Shown here: one piece after another, positions 45,695 through 55,334 of the stretch
Layout of the letters: each line of letters starts with the position of its first letter
Numbering within the stretch: position 1 is the stretch's first letter
Translations under genes and position numbers: made by a program
Notes under the pieces: model-generated
What the model was told of the DNA's origin: nothing
What the model saw: only the letters and a program-made list of their open reading frames with translations
Database searches by the model: none
Assembly (NCBI GenBank): GCA_023460955.1
Contig: JAEWOH010000002.1
Coordinates: forward strand, 1-64,000
Direction of reading: 5' to 3'
Length of the DNA: 64,000 nucleotides
Source: Bacillota bacterium
Lineage (GTDB): Bacteria; Bacillota; Clostridia; Acetivibrionales; DSM-1351

Positions 45695-46918
45695 TTACTT
45701 GGTCTCTCCCTTTTCCAGGAGTTTTTTCAAACCGGGAAGAACATCTTCCTTTTTATTTATTGTAATTGCTGCAAAATTCCTGCTGTCTATCTTACTGACA
45801 AGTTCAGATTTAATAGTGCTTCCCATGCTGTAATAGCCCGGTACTATTTCTCCATAACCGAAGAGATTACACACCTCACACAGTTTTTTTCCACTGTCTA
45901 CGGCCTTTTTATTGTCTTCAGACCAATTATCCCCGTCACTACAATGGAAGGCATATATATTCCAGTTTGAAGGGCTGTATCTTTCTGCTATTATTTCAAG
46001 AGCTTTTTCATAACCGCTGCTGATATATGTACCACCAGACTCTCCTCTGTGAAAAAACTCCTTTTCATTTACTTCCTTTGCCACGGTGGTATGTGCTATA
46101 AAAACCACCTCGACATTTGTATATTTAAGCTGTAAAAATTGATAAAGCAAAAAATAAAAGCTTCTAGCCAGATATTTTTTTGTCTGATCCATAGAACCGG
46201 ATACATCCATAATGCACAAAACAACTGCATTAAAATCCTTTTTATTGTCTTCTTTTATTCTGTAATATCTCAGATCATCCTCTATAAAAGGGAATCTGCC
46301 CTCTCTAAAACCAATATTTGCAGGATTATTCATATCAGTTTCTTCATCGGACTGGTCTTTGTCCTTTTCTCGATGTTCCAGCTCACCTAATGTACGCTTT
46401 GCAGCCTGTTTACGTTTAATTTTCTCTATAGTCGAGCGTTTTTTTGCAAGTCTGGGAGGAATACCTCTCTGCTGGTATCCAAGCTTTCTATAGCTTTTTT
46501 CCTCAAGCTGTGAAAGCTGTTTTTTATCAATATCAGGAAGATTTAAATCATCGAAGAGGTATCTTATAACCTCTTCGATGGTGATCTCTGTTTCATATAT
46601 TTCTTCGCCTTCCTGGTTACCGGCTTTACCTTTTCCGCTGCCATTCTGTCCATCCCCCGGGAATTTGTCACCTCTTTTTTCAGTTCCGTCACCAGAGCCT
46701 ACTCCCGGTTTATTTCTTCCATAAACAAATTGAAATTCCTTAATACCTCTTATAGGTATTTTAATTTTCTTATCCCTGCTCTTGCCTATAATACTTTCTT
46801 CAGCAATAATATTTCCGAGATTTTTTTTAATTGATTCCTCTACCAGCTCCCGATGTCTCCGACGGTCCTCAGCCGATCTGTCTCTGCCGCCGCTGCTGTT
46901 TTCTCTGAATATAGCCAT
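45695..46918 (-). CDS. yhbH: YhbH/YeaH family protein (DUF444)
   Basis: 407 aa. Basic, Arg/Lys-rich N-terminal half (RGIPPRLAKKRSTIEKIKRKQAAKR) followed by a von Willebrand A-like domain with the MIDAS-type CIMDVSGSMDQTKK (about residues 234-247) and later ISSGYEKAL and FHCSDGDNW. Always linked with prkA and spoVR; implicated in sporulation in Bacillus and nutrient stress in enterobacteria, mechanism unknown. Confidence 0.95.
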   Translation of the reverse strand: MAIFRENSSGGRDRSAEDRRRHRELVEESIKKNLGNIIAEESIIGKSRDKKIKIPIRGIKEFQFVYGRNKPGVGSGDGTEKRGDKFPGDGQNGSGKGKAGNQEGEEIYETEITIEEVIRYLFDDLNLPDIDKKQLSQLEEKSYRKLGYQQRGIPPRLAKKRSTIEKIKRKQAAKRTLGELEHREKDKDQSDEETDMNNPANIGFREGRFPFIEDDLRYYRIKEDNKKDFNAVVLCIMDVSGSMDQTKKYLARSFYFLLYQFLQLKYTNVEVVFIAHTTVAKEVNEKEFFHRGESGGTYISSGYEKALEIIAERYSPSNWNIYAFHCSDGDNWSEDNKKAVDSGKKLCEVCNLFGYGEIVPGYYSMGSTIKSELVSKIDSRNFAAITINKKEDVLPGLKKLLEKGETK

Positions 46919-47016
46919 AATGCGCCAGCCTCCATAATATTTTATACGCCAATAGCAAAAAGCTTATCTACTCTGCCTATACAAAGCGTGTGTATCCTCC
47001 ACAGCGTGCTTGGCAT

Positions 47017-48951
47017 TTAATCCTTCCAGAGGTTATTGGCAGCATACTTTAATATTACGTTGCAGCAATGGTCACAGTATCCGTTCTTTTTCATTTCTTC
47101 AACCATTGTGTTGTATTTCTGGGTTTGTTCCTTATCTCTTACTTTAGCCTGAGTAATGATTCTGCTAAGATCCCTGACGGAAGTTGTCAGCTTCTTTTCT
47201 ATGGCATCCTTTAACGGCTCGTAGCTGGTATAATCAAGACTTCCACCGTTTCTCATAACAAAAAACATGTAGGCTGTAACGTCTGACCTGAAACCCTTGA
47301 CAGCAGTGTCGGATATTCCTATCTGTTCCTCGATGGATCTCATAAATTTCTCGTCCGGTTCAAGCTCTTCACCTGTATTCTTATCTTTAATTTTTGTTTT
47401 ATTTACAAAGGCCTCTGCATGATCCAGATAATTGTTAAACAAGCTTTCGGCCTGTTCTCTGTAGCCATGAATGAATGCTTTTGTCACTTCTTTTTCAAGT
47501 ATCTTGTTGTACTCCTTTTTTACTGTGTCATATATCAATCTCAGATATCGTTCCTTTTCATCATCGCCTATTCCCAATTCCTTAACCGCTTTAATAAGTG
47601 ATTCCATTACAGCAATAGGGTTTATACAATTGTTATCAGATTCTGAAAGGGCAGTGTCCAGAGCTTTCATAATAAATCTGGTAGAAATCCCCGTCATTCC
47701 CTCCCTGGGAGCCTCCTCCCTAAGTTCAAAAATATCTATTTTTCTGGTCATACCCTTTTCAAGGATTTCCTCACCGTTATATATCTTAAGCTTTGTCATT
47801 GGATCAACCTTGTTTGAAGGGCTTAATCTTGTAAGAATCGCAAACATTGATGCTATTTCAATAGTATGTGGAGCAATATGTGCTTTAAATTTGCTTTTTG
47901 AAAGCATCTTTTCATATATCTTTATTTCTTCGTTCAATTCAAGGCAATACGGAACTTCAATCCTTACTATTCTGTCAAGAATAGCCTCATTAGTATGGTC
48001 GGATTTAAACTTGTTCCATTCTGCCTCGTTTGAGTGAGCCAGAATTACTCCGTCAAAGTATATCATGGCACCTTTTCCAGGAGATGGTATAGATTTTTCC
48101 TGGGTTGCAGTAATCATGGTATGTAAGTATTCTGTTTCATTCTTGAAAACCTCGATAAACTCTACTATACCCCGGTTGCCTGCATTGAAGGCACCATTCA
48201 GGGATAAAACCCTTGGATCATCCTCGGGGTAAAGGTCAATTTTTGATATGTCGACACTTCCTGTAAGAATGGATGAGTCCTGATTGTTGGGATCAACCGG
48301 AGGAACTACGCCTATACCTTTTCTAGACCGAATTGAGAAACCTACCGATTCTACAGGAAATCTCTCATACTCTCCATTAAATTCATTTTTAAGCCGATAT
48401 CTGCATACCGGACATAAATCTCCTTCTATCTTCACATGAAGTGTCTCTTCAAATTCTTTTCTCAAGTGCTTTGGTACTAAATGCAAGGGTTCCTCCCTCA
48501 TTGGACAACCCTTTATAGCATAAACAGGCGGAGCCATTTCTAGAGCTTTTTTCAATGCTTCCATTAGTGAGGATTTACCTGCACCTACAGGTCCCACAAG
48601 GTATAAAACCTGTCTTGCCTCTTCACCTGCCATGGCAGCAGAATGAAAATATCTTACTATTTTCATAATAGTTTTATCGATACCGAAAAAATCTTCCTCA
48701 AAAAAAGCATATTTCTTGATTAAATCATTTCCGTAAATTCTTCTTAATCTTGGATTCTCATCAGTTCTGACAATCTCTGTTCCCTTTGAAACAATAAGAT
48801 CAAATAATCTTTGATGAGCAAGAACAGCCACCTCTGGATTTGATTTTACCAACTGAAGATATTCAAGAAATGTGCTTTCAAAAACGCTCTTTACCCTATC
48901 ATCCCTATCCTTTTGAATCATTGCTTTGAAGTCAAACTCCGGTGTGGTCAT
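47017..48951 (-). CDS. prkA: PrkA serine protein kinase (AAA+ domain)
   Basis: 644 aa. AAA+ domain with Walker A VGPVGAGKSS (119-128), the ALEMAPPVYAIKGCPMREEPLHLVP block, and MIYFDGVILAHSN near Walker B; the C-terminal PrkA kinase-like domain follows (from about 390). Four cysteines in CPMREE..CPVCRYR (about 144-183) may bind metal. Later reports treat PrkA as an AAA+ protease/kinase; the activity is debated. First gene of the trio, ATG preceded by AGGGAGG. Confidence 0.96.
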   Translation of the reverse strand: MTTPEFDFKAMIQKDRDDRVKSVFESTFLEYLQLVKSNPEVAVLAHQRLFDLIVSKGTEIVRTDENPRLRRIYGNDLIKKYAFFEEDFFGIDKTIMKIVRYFHSAAMAGEEARQVLYLVGPVGAGKSSLMEALKKALEMAPPVYAIKGCPMREEPLHLVPKHLRKEFEETLHVKIEGDLCPVCRYRLKNEFNGEYERFPVESVGFSIRSRKGIGVVPPVDPNNQDSSILTGSVDISKIDLYPEDDPRVLSLNGAFNAGNRGIVEFIEVFKNETEYLHTMITATQEKSIPSPGKGAMIYFDGVILAHSNEAEWNKFKSDHTNEAILDRIVRIEVPYCLELNEEIKIYEKMLSKSKFKAHIAPHTIEIASMFAILTRLSPSNKVDPMTKLKIYNGEEILEKGMTRKIDIFELREEAPREGMTGISTRFIMKALDTALSESDNNCINPIAVMESLIKAVKELGIGDDEKERYLRLIYDTVKKEYNKILEKEVTKAFIHGYREQAESLFNNYLDHAEAFVNKTKIKDKNTGEELEPDEKFMRSIEEQIGISDTAVKGFRSDVTAYMFFVMRNGGSLDYTSYEPLKDAIEKKLTTSVRDLSRIITQAKVRDKEQTQKYNTMVEEMKKNGYCDHCCNVILKYAANNLWKD

Positions 48952-48983
48952 CTGGAAACCTCCCTTTTACCTGGTAGAATTGT

Positions 48984-49043
48984 TGGAACAAATATTTTAC
49001 TGTCATTATAATCAGCTGTTGAGAATATGTTCCAGTAAAATAT
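48984..49043. promoter_or_regulatory. Interleaved inverted repeats over the putative prkA promoter
   Basis: Two inverted repeats share one centre: TGGAACA (48984-48990) with TGTTCCA (49028-49034), and ATATTTTACTG (48992-49002) with CAGTAAAATAT (49033-49043). A TATAAT-like -10 lies between them on the minus strand at 49005-49010. A SigE-like reading of the same stretch is possible. Likely a regulatory site. Confidence 0.5.
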
Positions 49044-49115
49044 CTCATTTTAAAATATATGTGAGTAATCAAAAAATATTATCAAATAGACACTTTTAGT
49101 GGGCTGGAAATTTAA

Positions 49116-49159
49116 AGAGGCTCAGGGATTATAGAACTCAAAATTAATCCCCAGCCTCT
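49116..49159 (-). terminator. Terminator-like hairpin after the GAF kinase gene
   Basis: AGAGGCT pairs with AGCCTCT and an inner GGGATTA/TAATCCC helix extends it; followed by TTTAAATTT on the minus strand, 40 bp past the stop at 49200. Confidence 0.6.
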
Positions 49160-49199
49160 TATTATTAATGACATTTTAGTATCAACATAATTTATCTGC

Positions 49200-50510
49200 T
49201 TACTTCGGAAGCTTTATATAAAAAGTTGTTCCGGTTTCTATAGTACTCTCAAACCAGATTTCTCCGCCGTGGACTTCTGTTATGGCATGGTATACCATAA
49301 ATAGTCCCAGTCCTGTTCCATCCTTCCGGTGATAAACAAAGGGTTGAAAAAGTTTCTCCTTTATTTCATCAGGTATTCCAGGGCCGTTATCGTGAACCGA
49401 AATCAAAACAGAGCTGTCATCTGATTGGATTTCAATACTTATTTCGCCATTCCCCTCAATAACCTGTATCGCATTCTTAATAAGATTTTCCAAAGCCCTT
49501 TTAAAAACCTTATGGTGAACCGACAGAGTTCCATCATAAAGGTTTTTAAAAGTCAGGCTTATATTGTTCATTTCACAGGTCGGCTGCATCTCATCAATAA
49601 CTTCCTTAATGATTTCACATGGTCTATGCTCAATTTTAGCTTCAGGTTTAAAAACATTCTGAAGATCCACTACAGACCTATGCAAGGCATCCACCTGTTT
49701 TATTATTCTGTCAAAATATCCATGTTCCTTTTTGGAAGTGGATGTAAGGGTGCCTAATTGCGCCAATCCCCTGATACTGGCCAGTGGATTTTTCAAATCA
49801 TGCACTGCAGTAGCCATCAGTTCTGTTGTGGCAAGTAGTTTTCTTGAATTTTTACTTGTTTTGGGTTTGGTATAGATACTTGAGATTTCTTTTTCAATGG
49901 CGTCAACGCAAGCCATCGTTATTGTAAGTCGTCCGGGATGAGCGTATTGGTTAAGAACCGATATATTGATTGCACCGACCAGTTGATTATCCTTATGTAT
50001 TGGTACTCCAAGACAAGACGTGGGTTTGTACAAATTGGCATAATGCTCAATGCCATAAATAAATACTGATTTGTCTTCTTTTATAGCTGTTCCGCCGCCA
50101 TTATTCCCAATATATTCTTCATTCCAGCTAGCACCAATACAGACGCCGGAACTCCTACCTCCAAAATCTTCAGTGGGACCATGAATGTCTAGAACCCAGC
50201 CCTCTGCATCGAGCAATGCAACTACATAAGGTATACCGGTTAAACTAAGTGATAAATACTCGAGATAAGGTTTTGCTGCTTTAATTAGGTACTCGTATTC
50301 TATAAGCTTATTATCAAGATCTTTTCCCTCCAAATATATAAATTTCGGGTTCTCAGGATCAATGTTCAGCTTTTTGCATCTATCCCAAGCTTTTATTGTT
50401 ATCTGCCTAAGCGCTGGTTCCTGGTCAATAGCTTGCTTTAACATATTCCATTCTCTGATCATATCTTTTTCGGGAACGTCAGCAGCAACTTTTTCTCTTA
50501 ACAATGTCAT
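49200..50510 (-). CDS. Soluble GAF-domain histidine kinase
   Basis: 436 aa, no TM. The N-terminal 210 residues resemble the AcoR/DhaR-type sensor region (helical segment plus GAF: IPYVVALLDAEGWVLDIHG, GASWNEEYIGNNGGGTAI, TSCLGVPI). HisKA has AVHDLKNPLASIRGL with His237, then a HATPase_c domain (NLIKNAIQ, DNGPGIP, GTGLGLF). The AcoR-type GAF is normally fused to sigma-54 activator domains; here it is fused to a kinase. No response regulator adjoins it. ATG preceded by AAGGGAG. Confidence 0.92.
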   Translation of the reverse strand: MTLLREKVAADVPEKDMIREWNMLKQAIDQEPALRQITIKAWDRCKKLNIDPENPKFIYLEGKDLDNKLIEYEYLIKAAKPYLEYLSLSLTGIPYVVALLDAEGWVLDIHGPTEDFGGRSSGVCIGASWNEEYIGNNGGGTAIKEDKSVFIYGIEHYANLYKPTSCLGVPIHKDNQLVGAINISVLNQYAHPGRLTITMACVDAIEKEISSIYTKPKTSKNSRKLLATTELMATAVHDLKNPLASIRGLAQLGTLTSTSKKEHGYFDRIIKQVDALHRSVVDLQNVFKPEAKIEHRPCEIIKEVIDEMQPTCEMNNISLTFKNLYDGTLSVHHKVFKRALENLIKNAIQVIEGNGEISIEIQSDDSSVLISVHDNGPGIPDEIKEKLFQPFVYHRKDGTGLGLFMVYHAITEVHGGEIWFESTIETGTTFYIKLPK

Positions 50511-50639
50511 TCACTCCCTTGTCTATTATTGCCACTGACATTATTCGTCTGAGGTTGGAATAATTCCTTTATTTTTTAAATATTTCCACTATTTTTGTAA
50601 TAAATGTACTATGAAATGTATGGGTTTTCGGTAAAAGTA

Positions 50640-52370
50640 CTATATTATTTCAACAATTTTACTTGGATATGCTTCAAATATCTTATCTTTTTGGGAGTAA
50701 TCAAACATAATCAACTCATTAGTTTTTGAAAACTTGTCCAGTGAAATAAAAAATACTTTTTTTAATATATTCTTTGCAGGTATACCTATAAAACCGGATA
50801 GATGTTCCTTTATTATATCCTTATTTCTCAGCAGATCATGTATAAGGTTTGCAGGTACCAAGTCGCTTTCTTTTTTTAGTATTTCGGGGATAGCTCCTGA
50901 ACTGTCTGAGCTTAGAAAATCAAATACCATACGCTGTCGGAAAGCTTCTGAATCAACCCTGCTGCATAGAGCCGTCACTACATATTCAAATAACACCGCG
51001 ATATTTTCACGGTAAGAAACCGGCCGGTCCAAATATCCTTTTTCCCTGCAGTATACTGAAAACTCTCTGAAAAGTTCAAAGGCATCTCCAAAATAGCTTT
51101 GCTCCAGCAACCATAGTGTTTTTTTAAACCTACCAGAGTTGAAATATCTTTCTACAGTTTCTTCTACGTCCTTTAATTTTAGAAGCTCTAGGTATGACAC
51201 ATATTTGTTTTCCAGGACCTCATAAGGTGAATAGTCCCTAAATTTGTAACCGTGTTTTTCAGCATCTTTTCTAATTTTTGAACCCTTGAGCATTTTAAGA
51301 AAGCCTAGCTGAAGCTGATGAGGCTGAAGTCGGTAAACATCATTAAAGGATTTCTTAAAAGAATCCAAATCCTCGTAAGGCAGACCTGCTATAAGATCAA
51401 GATGGACATGAATATTTCCTTGTTTTCTTATTACTTCCACATTGTGCTTAAGCTTTTCCAGATCGGTTACCCGATCAATTTCTTTGAGTGTTTCATGATT
51501 AGTAGTCTGTAATCCTATTTCAAGCTGAATTCTTCCATAAGGTGCATCCCTAAGCAGTTGCAGCAACTCTTCATCAAACAAGTCTGCAGCTGCTTCAAAG
51601 TGAAAGGTTGTATCGCAGTTTAAATTTATTATATATTTAATTACTTCTTTTGCTCTCTTACGATTACAATTAAAGGTTCTGTCCACGAATTTTATTAGCT
51701 TGGGTTTGCGTGATAAAAGCTTATCAATATCCTTTCTAACTCTTTCTATAGAAAAATATCTGACTCCGTTGAAAGTGGACGATATGCAGTAGGAACAGGA
51801 AAACGGACATCCTCTGGAGGATTCGTAATATAATATTCTATTTTGCGCCGAATCCAGCATATCGTCTGTGAAAGGCGATTCAAGCCAATCCAGATTATCT
51901 ATTATATTGAAACCTTCATTGTATACTATGTTTCCGTTATCTCTATAAGCGATACCCTTTAGACTTTGATAATTTTTTGAACGGTTTGAAAGAGCAGTTA
52001 TTAATGAGGCGAACAGTTCTTCCCCCTCTCCACATAAAACAATATCAACAGTTTCATTTTCTTTGATTATTTCTTCAGCAGAGTACGATACTTCCGGTCC
52101 ACCAAGGATGATTGTGCAGGAAGGTAACAGTTTTTTTATTTCCTGTGTCAGGAGTTTAACAATTTCAATATTCCATATATAGCACGAAAAAGCCAGGATA
52201 TCAGGCTTCTCCATAATAACTGCAGAAAGTATGCTATCCTTATTATCATTTATTGAAAATTCCTTTAGTACCGGCACATTTCGTGAACCAATCATACTGG
52301 CCTTCAAATACCATAAGGCAAGGCAGGTATGAATATACTTCGAGTTTATACCAACAAGTACAGTTTTCAT
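50640..52370 (-). CDS. B12-binding-domain radical SAM protein with DUF4080
   Basis: 576 aa. N-terminal cobalamin-binding-like Rossmann domain (residues 1-130, ILGGPEVSYSAEEI), radical SAM core with CPFSCSYC (Cys188/192/195) and FEAAADLFDEELL, LIAGLPYEDL, then a C-terminal DUF4080 region. The cobalamin ligand motif DxHxxG is absent, so B12 binding is uncertain. Such proteins act in RNA or cofactor methylation and related radical chemistry; substrate unknown. Its ATG overlaps the stop of a possible small upstream ORF. Confidence 0.9.
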   Translation of the reverse strand: MKTVLVGINSKYIHTCLALWYLKASMIGSRNVPVLKEFSINDNKDSILSAVIMEKPDILAFSCYIWNIEIVKLLTQEIKKLLPSCTIILGGPEVSYSAEEIIKENETVDIVLCGEGEELFASLITALSNRSKNYQSLKGIAYRDNGNIVYNEGFNIIDNLDWLESPFTDDMLDSAQNRILYYESSRGCPFSCSYCISSTFNGVRYFSIERVRKDIDKLLSRKPKLIKFVDRTFNCNRKRAKEVIKYIINLNCDTTFHFEAAADLFDEELLQLLRDAPYGRIQLEIGLQTTNHETLKEIDRVTDLEKLKHNVEVIRKQGNIHVHLDLIAGLPYEDLDSFKKSFNDVYRLQPHQLQLGFLKMLKGSKIRKDAEKHGYKFRDYSPYEVLENKYVSYLELLKLKDVEETVERYFNSGRFKKTLWLLEQSYFGDAFELFREFSVYCREKGYLDRPVSYRENIAVLFEYVVTALCSRVDSEAFRQRMVFDFLSSDSSGAIPEILKKESDLVPANLIHDLLRNKDIIKEHLSGFIGIPAKNILKKVFFISLDKFSKTNELIMFDYSQKDKIFEAYPSKIVEII

Positions 52371-52477
52371 ATAATTATTACGCCCTTCGCAGAATTGTAA
52401 GCTTTAATCCTAACTACGTATCCGAAAGTAATGCTTACTTTTTCTACTATTATGCCATCATTATCAGTTATGTACAA
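52367..52477 (-). CDS. Possible small protein between dacF-like and radical SAM genes
   Basis: A 36-codon minus-strand frame from a TTG at 52477 (or 52507, within the upstream gene) reads LYITDNDGIIVEKVSIT... and stops with TGA overlapping the ATG of the radical SAM gene (ATGA), an arrangement of coupled genes. Codon use looks coding. But no ATG and no clear ribosome site, and I know no homologue. It is doubtful. Confidence 0.25.
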   Translation of the reverse strand: MYITDNDGIIVEKVSITFGYVVRIKAYNSAKGVIII

Positions 52478-53672
52478 GTCGTGCCCATGTCCTGAAAATG
52501 GAGTCAAAGTAAAAATAGAAATCCTTCCGTTCAACAGCTTCGTAGTTTTTCAAATCAGTGGTTGCTAAAACTTTTCCTTCCAGGATATAATCAATAGTTC
52601 CTACTTTTGTGTCACTTTTTAAAGGAGCCTCAACTATATCCGGTAAATTATAAACAACCTTAACCCTATCTACTTCATCCTGCTTTAAAGGTATTGTTAT
52701 ATCTGCATCAGAGTATAACTGAACCTTGTCAAGCAGTCCCTTATGTATTGCAATGGGTTGAAGGTGCTGACCCTTTTTAAGCATTTCATAGTTTTTATAG
52801 TTATCAAAGGCATAATCCAGAAGAGCTTTACTGTTTTGGGCCCTAACAGTCCTAGTGGGACAGCCTAAAACAATAGATATTATTCTCCAATTATTTTTTG
52901 TAACAGAGGTAACAAGACATCTTCCGGCCTGACCGGTGTAACCTGTTTTTACGCCGTCAGCCCCAGGGTACAAACCCAGCATTTCGTTTGTATTTGTAAT
53001 ATTATTCCCATTAAATACAGAGTTTTTAGTCCCTACTATCTGGCAGAACTTCTCATTTTTTAATGCATATTGAGTAATTAATGCAAGGTCATATGGAGTT
53101 GAATAATGCTGAGGATCATCAAGTCCATGGGGAGTAACGAAATTTGTATTGGTGGCTCCTATTTCGGCTGCCTTTCTGTTCATCATCTCTGCAAAAAGCT
53201 CAACAGAACCTCCTATATGCTCCGCAATTGCTATTGCAGCATCATTTCCGGAACGTAGCATCATAGCATACATCAGATCCTTGAGTTTGTACGTCTTACC
53301 CTCTTTAAGGTTGACGGTTGAGCCTCCAATTGCAGCAGCTCTTTTGCTGATTAGTACCTCTTCGTCGTCATAGCCGTTTTCCAGAGCCACTATTGCTGTC
53401 ATAATTTTTGTTGTACTAGCAATGGATCTTCTCGTATAAGCATTCTTCTCATACAGAACTCGTCCGCTCTCGGTATCCAGTACTATTGCCGCACCAGCAG
53501 AAATTTTCGGTAATTTATTTCCTGTGGTCTCAATACTATCGTCCCCTGATAAATCATTAATTGGATCATCCTCATTTGCATCGTCGGCAAATACCTTGTT
53601 AGAATACAGAAGAGTAGATAAAAGAATAATAAAAATCAATACTATTCTGAAAGTTTTTTTCAACAGCCTCAC
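52464..53672 (-). CDS. D-alanyl-D-alanine carboxypeptidase (DacF/PBP5 type)
   Basis: 402 aa, exported: signal peptide MRLLKKTFRIVLIFIILLSTLLYSNKVFA. Peptidase S11 motifs are complete: S86-T-T-K89, S141-G-N143 and K242-T-G244. C-terminal PBP5_C domain (about 310-390). Removes the terminal D-Ala of peptidoglycan stem peptides at the membrane surface. Whether it is a vegetative or sporulation (DacF) enzyme cannot be told from sequence. Confidence 0.95.
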   Translation of the reverse strand: MRLLKKTFRIVLIFIILLSTLLYSNKVFADDANEDDPINDLSGDDSIETTGNKLPKISAGAAIVLDTESGRVLYEKNAYTRRSIASTTKIMTAIVALENGYDDEEVLISKRAAAIGGSTVNLKEGKTYKLKDLMYAMMLRSGNDAAIAIAEHIGGSVELFAEMMNRKAAEIGATNTNFVTPHGLDDPQHYSTPYDLALITQYALKNEKFCQIVGTKNSVFNGNNITNTNEMLGLYPGADGVKTGYTGQAGRCLVTSVTKNNWRIISIVLGCPTRTVRAQNSKALLDYAFDNYKNYEMLKKGQHLQPIAIHKGLLDKVQLYSDADITIPLKQDEVDRVKVVYNLPDIVEAPLKSDTKVGTIDYILEGKVLATTDLKNYEAVERKDFYFYFDSIFRTWARLVHN

Positions 53673-53964
53673 ATCCCCAGCTTTCCAATATAAATAAGCA
53701 TTTTATTTATATTTATTAATAAAATATATAGTACAAAACTCAAGCGATATAATATATGAAATCAAAAATACGTTTATAACGATAAACAAATATTAAAAAT
53801 ATAAAAATAACTCAAACTTTTGATATTAAATTTCGTAAAATGAATTGTACATAAAGAAATTTATAGTATTTGGTACCTATCATTTAACCCAGGTGTTGTA
53901 TTATTATATATTTGTTAAGGTTGATTAAAACAAGTTAAAAAATGTTGGAGGCTAAGGAAGAAAC
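53673..53964. other. AT-rich divergent spacer
   Basis: 292 bp between the carboxypeptidase and glycosyltransferase genes. Apart from AAGGAAG before ATG 53965, I see no ORF, hairpin or firm promoter. Confidence 0.4.
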
Positions 53965-55155
53965 ATGAGAAATGTAGTAATAATTTCATCGGATTACACA
54001 GGTCATGGTCATAAGAGTATCAGCGAGTCACTGATGGAACAGTTTAATTTATACGACGATGTTAATGTAAATATTATAGATGGTTTTGAATTGGGCGGAA
54101 ATATGTGGGTAAAGGTAGGAAAATCATACGGATTAGTCACCAGAAATGCCAAAGAACTCTGGAAGCTGGCTTGGAAAATATCAAAAAGAAGTCCGACCTT
54201 TATACACGAATTTACTGAACTGACCATTCGTGAAAATTTTATTAAGATGCTGAGAAAACTTAAGCCGGACTTGATATTATCTGTCCACCCGGTATTTAAT
54301 GCCCCTATATTAAATATTTTGAAGGATTACAAAATCAATATACCCTTTGCAATCTTTGTTGCAGATTTAGTAAGCATATCTCCACTTTGGGCAGATAAGC
54401 GCGCAGATTGCATAATATGTCCAACCTCAGAAGCAAAGGAACGCTGCATGGGTTTCGGTGTGCCTGAATCGCGTATAAAGGTAATAGGGTTCCCTGTAAG
54501 ATCCAGGTTTACTGAACACATCTATAATGGTTATCATAAACCTGACTATTCGTTGGATAGACCAATGGAATGCCTTATTATGAGCGGTGGTGAAGGGTCC
54601 GGAGACATGAACCATGTTGCCAGAATACTACTGGATAACTTTAATTGTAACGTTCGGATTATTGCCGGAAGAAATGCTGCTATGAAGGAGAAACTTGAAA
54701 AGTCTCTTTTATTGCAATATCCGGAAAGAGTTAATATACATGGTTATATTACAAACATTCAGGATTATATGCTCAAATCTGATATTGCCTTCACAAGAGG
54801 GAGCCCAAACGTTATGATGGAAGCTATTGCGTGCAATATTCCCCTTATCATAACAGGTGCATTACCGGGTCAGGAGCAGGAAAACCCGGACTTTGCAGTT
54901 AATAATAAGCTCGGCATTTTCTGTGATGATCTTTCTCAGCTTTCATCTGTTGTGTCAGAGTTGCTGGACGATAATGCTAGAGGCTTAAATGAAATCAAAC
55001 AGGCTCAACGTGAATACTTTGATCATGAATCTGCTAAGAAAATCGTTGAAACCGCACTTGGCCTTATAAAAGACGAAATAATAATATACCCTTCCGAACT
55101 CCGTCGGAGGAGACGCTTTTTAAGATTAAGATTACAATCCAGAAGAAGCTCCTGA
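53965..55155 (+). CDS. MGDG/UgtP-type glycolipid glycosyltransferase
   Basis: 396 aa, GT28-type two-domain fold. N-terminal MGDG synthase domain with SSDYTGHGHKSISESL and LKPDLILSVHPVF; C-terminal nucleotide-sugar domain with MSGGEGSGDMNHVARIL and TRGSPNVMMEAIACNIPLI...GQEQEN. Family members transfer Glc or Gal from UDP-sugar to diacylglycerol on the inner membrane face. A basic tail (RRRRRFLRLRLQSRR) ends the protein and may bind anionic lipid. Own terminator follows. Confidence 0.88.
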   Translation: MRNVVIISSDYTGHGHKSISESLMEQFNLYDDVNVNIIDGFELGGNMWVKVGKSYGLVTRNAKELWKLAWKISKRSPTFIHEFTELTIRENFIKMLRKLKPDLILSVHPVFNAPILNILKDYKINIPFAIFVADLVSISPLWADKRADCIICPTSEAKERCMGFGVPESRIKVIGFPVRSRFTEHIYNGYHKPDYSLDRPMECLIMSGGEGSGDMNHVARILLDNFNCNVRIIAGRNAAMKEKLEKSLLLQYPERVNIHGYITNIQDYMLKSDIAFTRGSPNVMMEAIACNIPLIITGALPGQEQENPDFAVNNKLGIFCDDLSQLSSVVSELLDDNARGLNEIKQAQREYFDHESAKKIVETALGLIKDEIIIYPSELRRRRRFLRLRLQSRRSS

Positions 55156-55186
55156 TTACTTATTTTTAAAACTTAATGCTATTTAC

Positions 55187-55224
55187 AAAAAATCATAAAA
55201 ACCCAAAGGTTTTTATGATTTTTT
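55187..55224 (+). terminator. Rho-independent terminator after the glycosyltransferase gene
   Basis: AATCATAAAAACC and GGTTTTTATGATT are perfect arms with a CAAA loop, followed by six T. Confidence 0.92.
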
Positions 55225-55334
55225 CGTTTCCCTGAATTTTTTATTACAAATATTTGTATAATATTAACTTTTATGTTATAATTTAACATGTTCCAATTTT
55301 CGGAAGTACAAATATTATAATTAGGAGTGGTTTA

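Noticed and set aside
47471..48037. 188-codon plus-strand frame opposite prkA
   Set aside because: Complementary-strand artefact of the prkA coding sequence.
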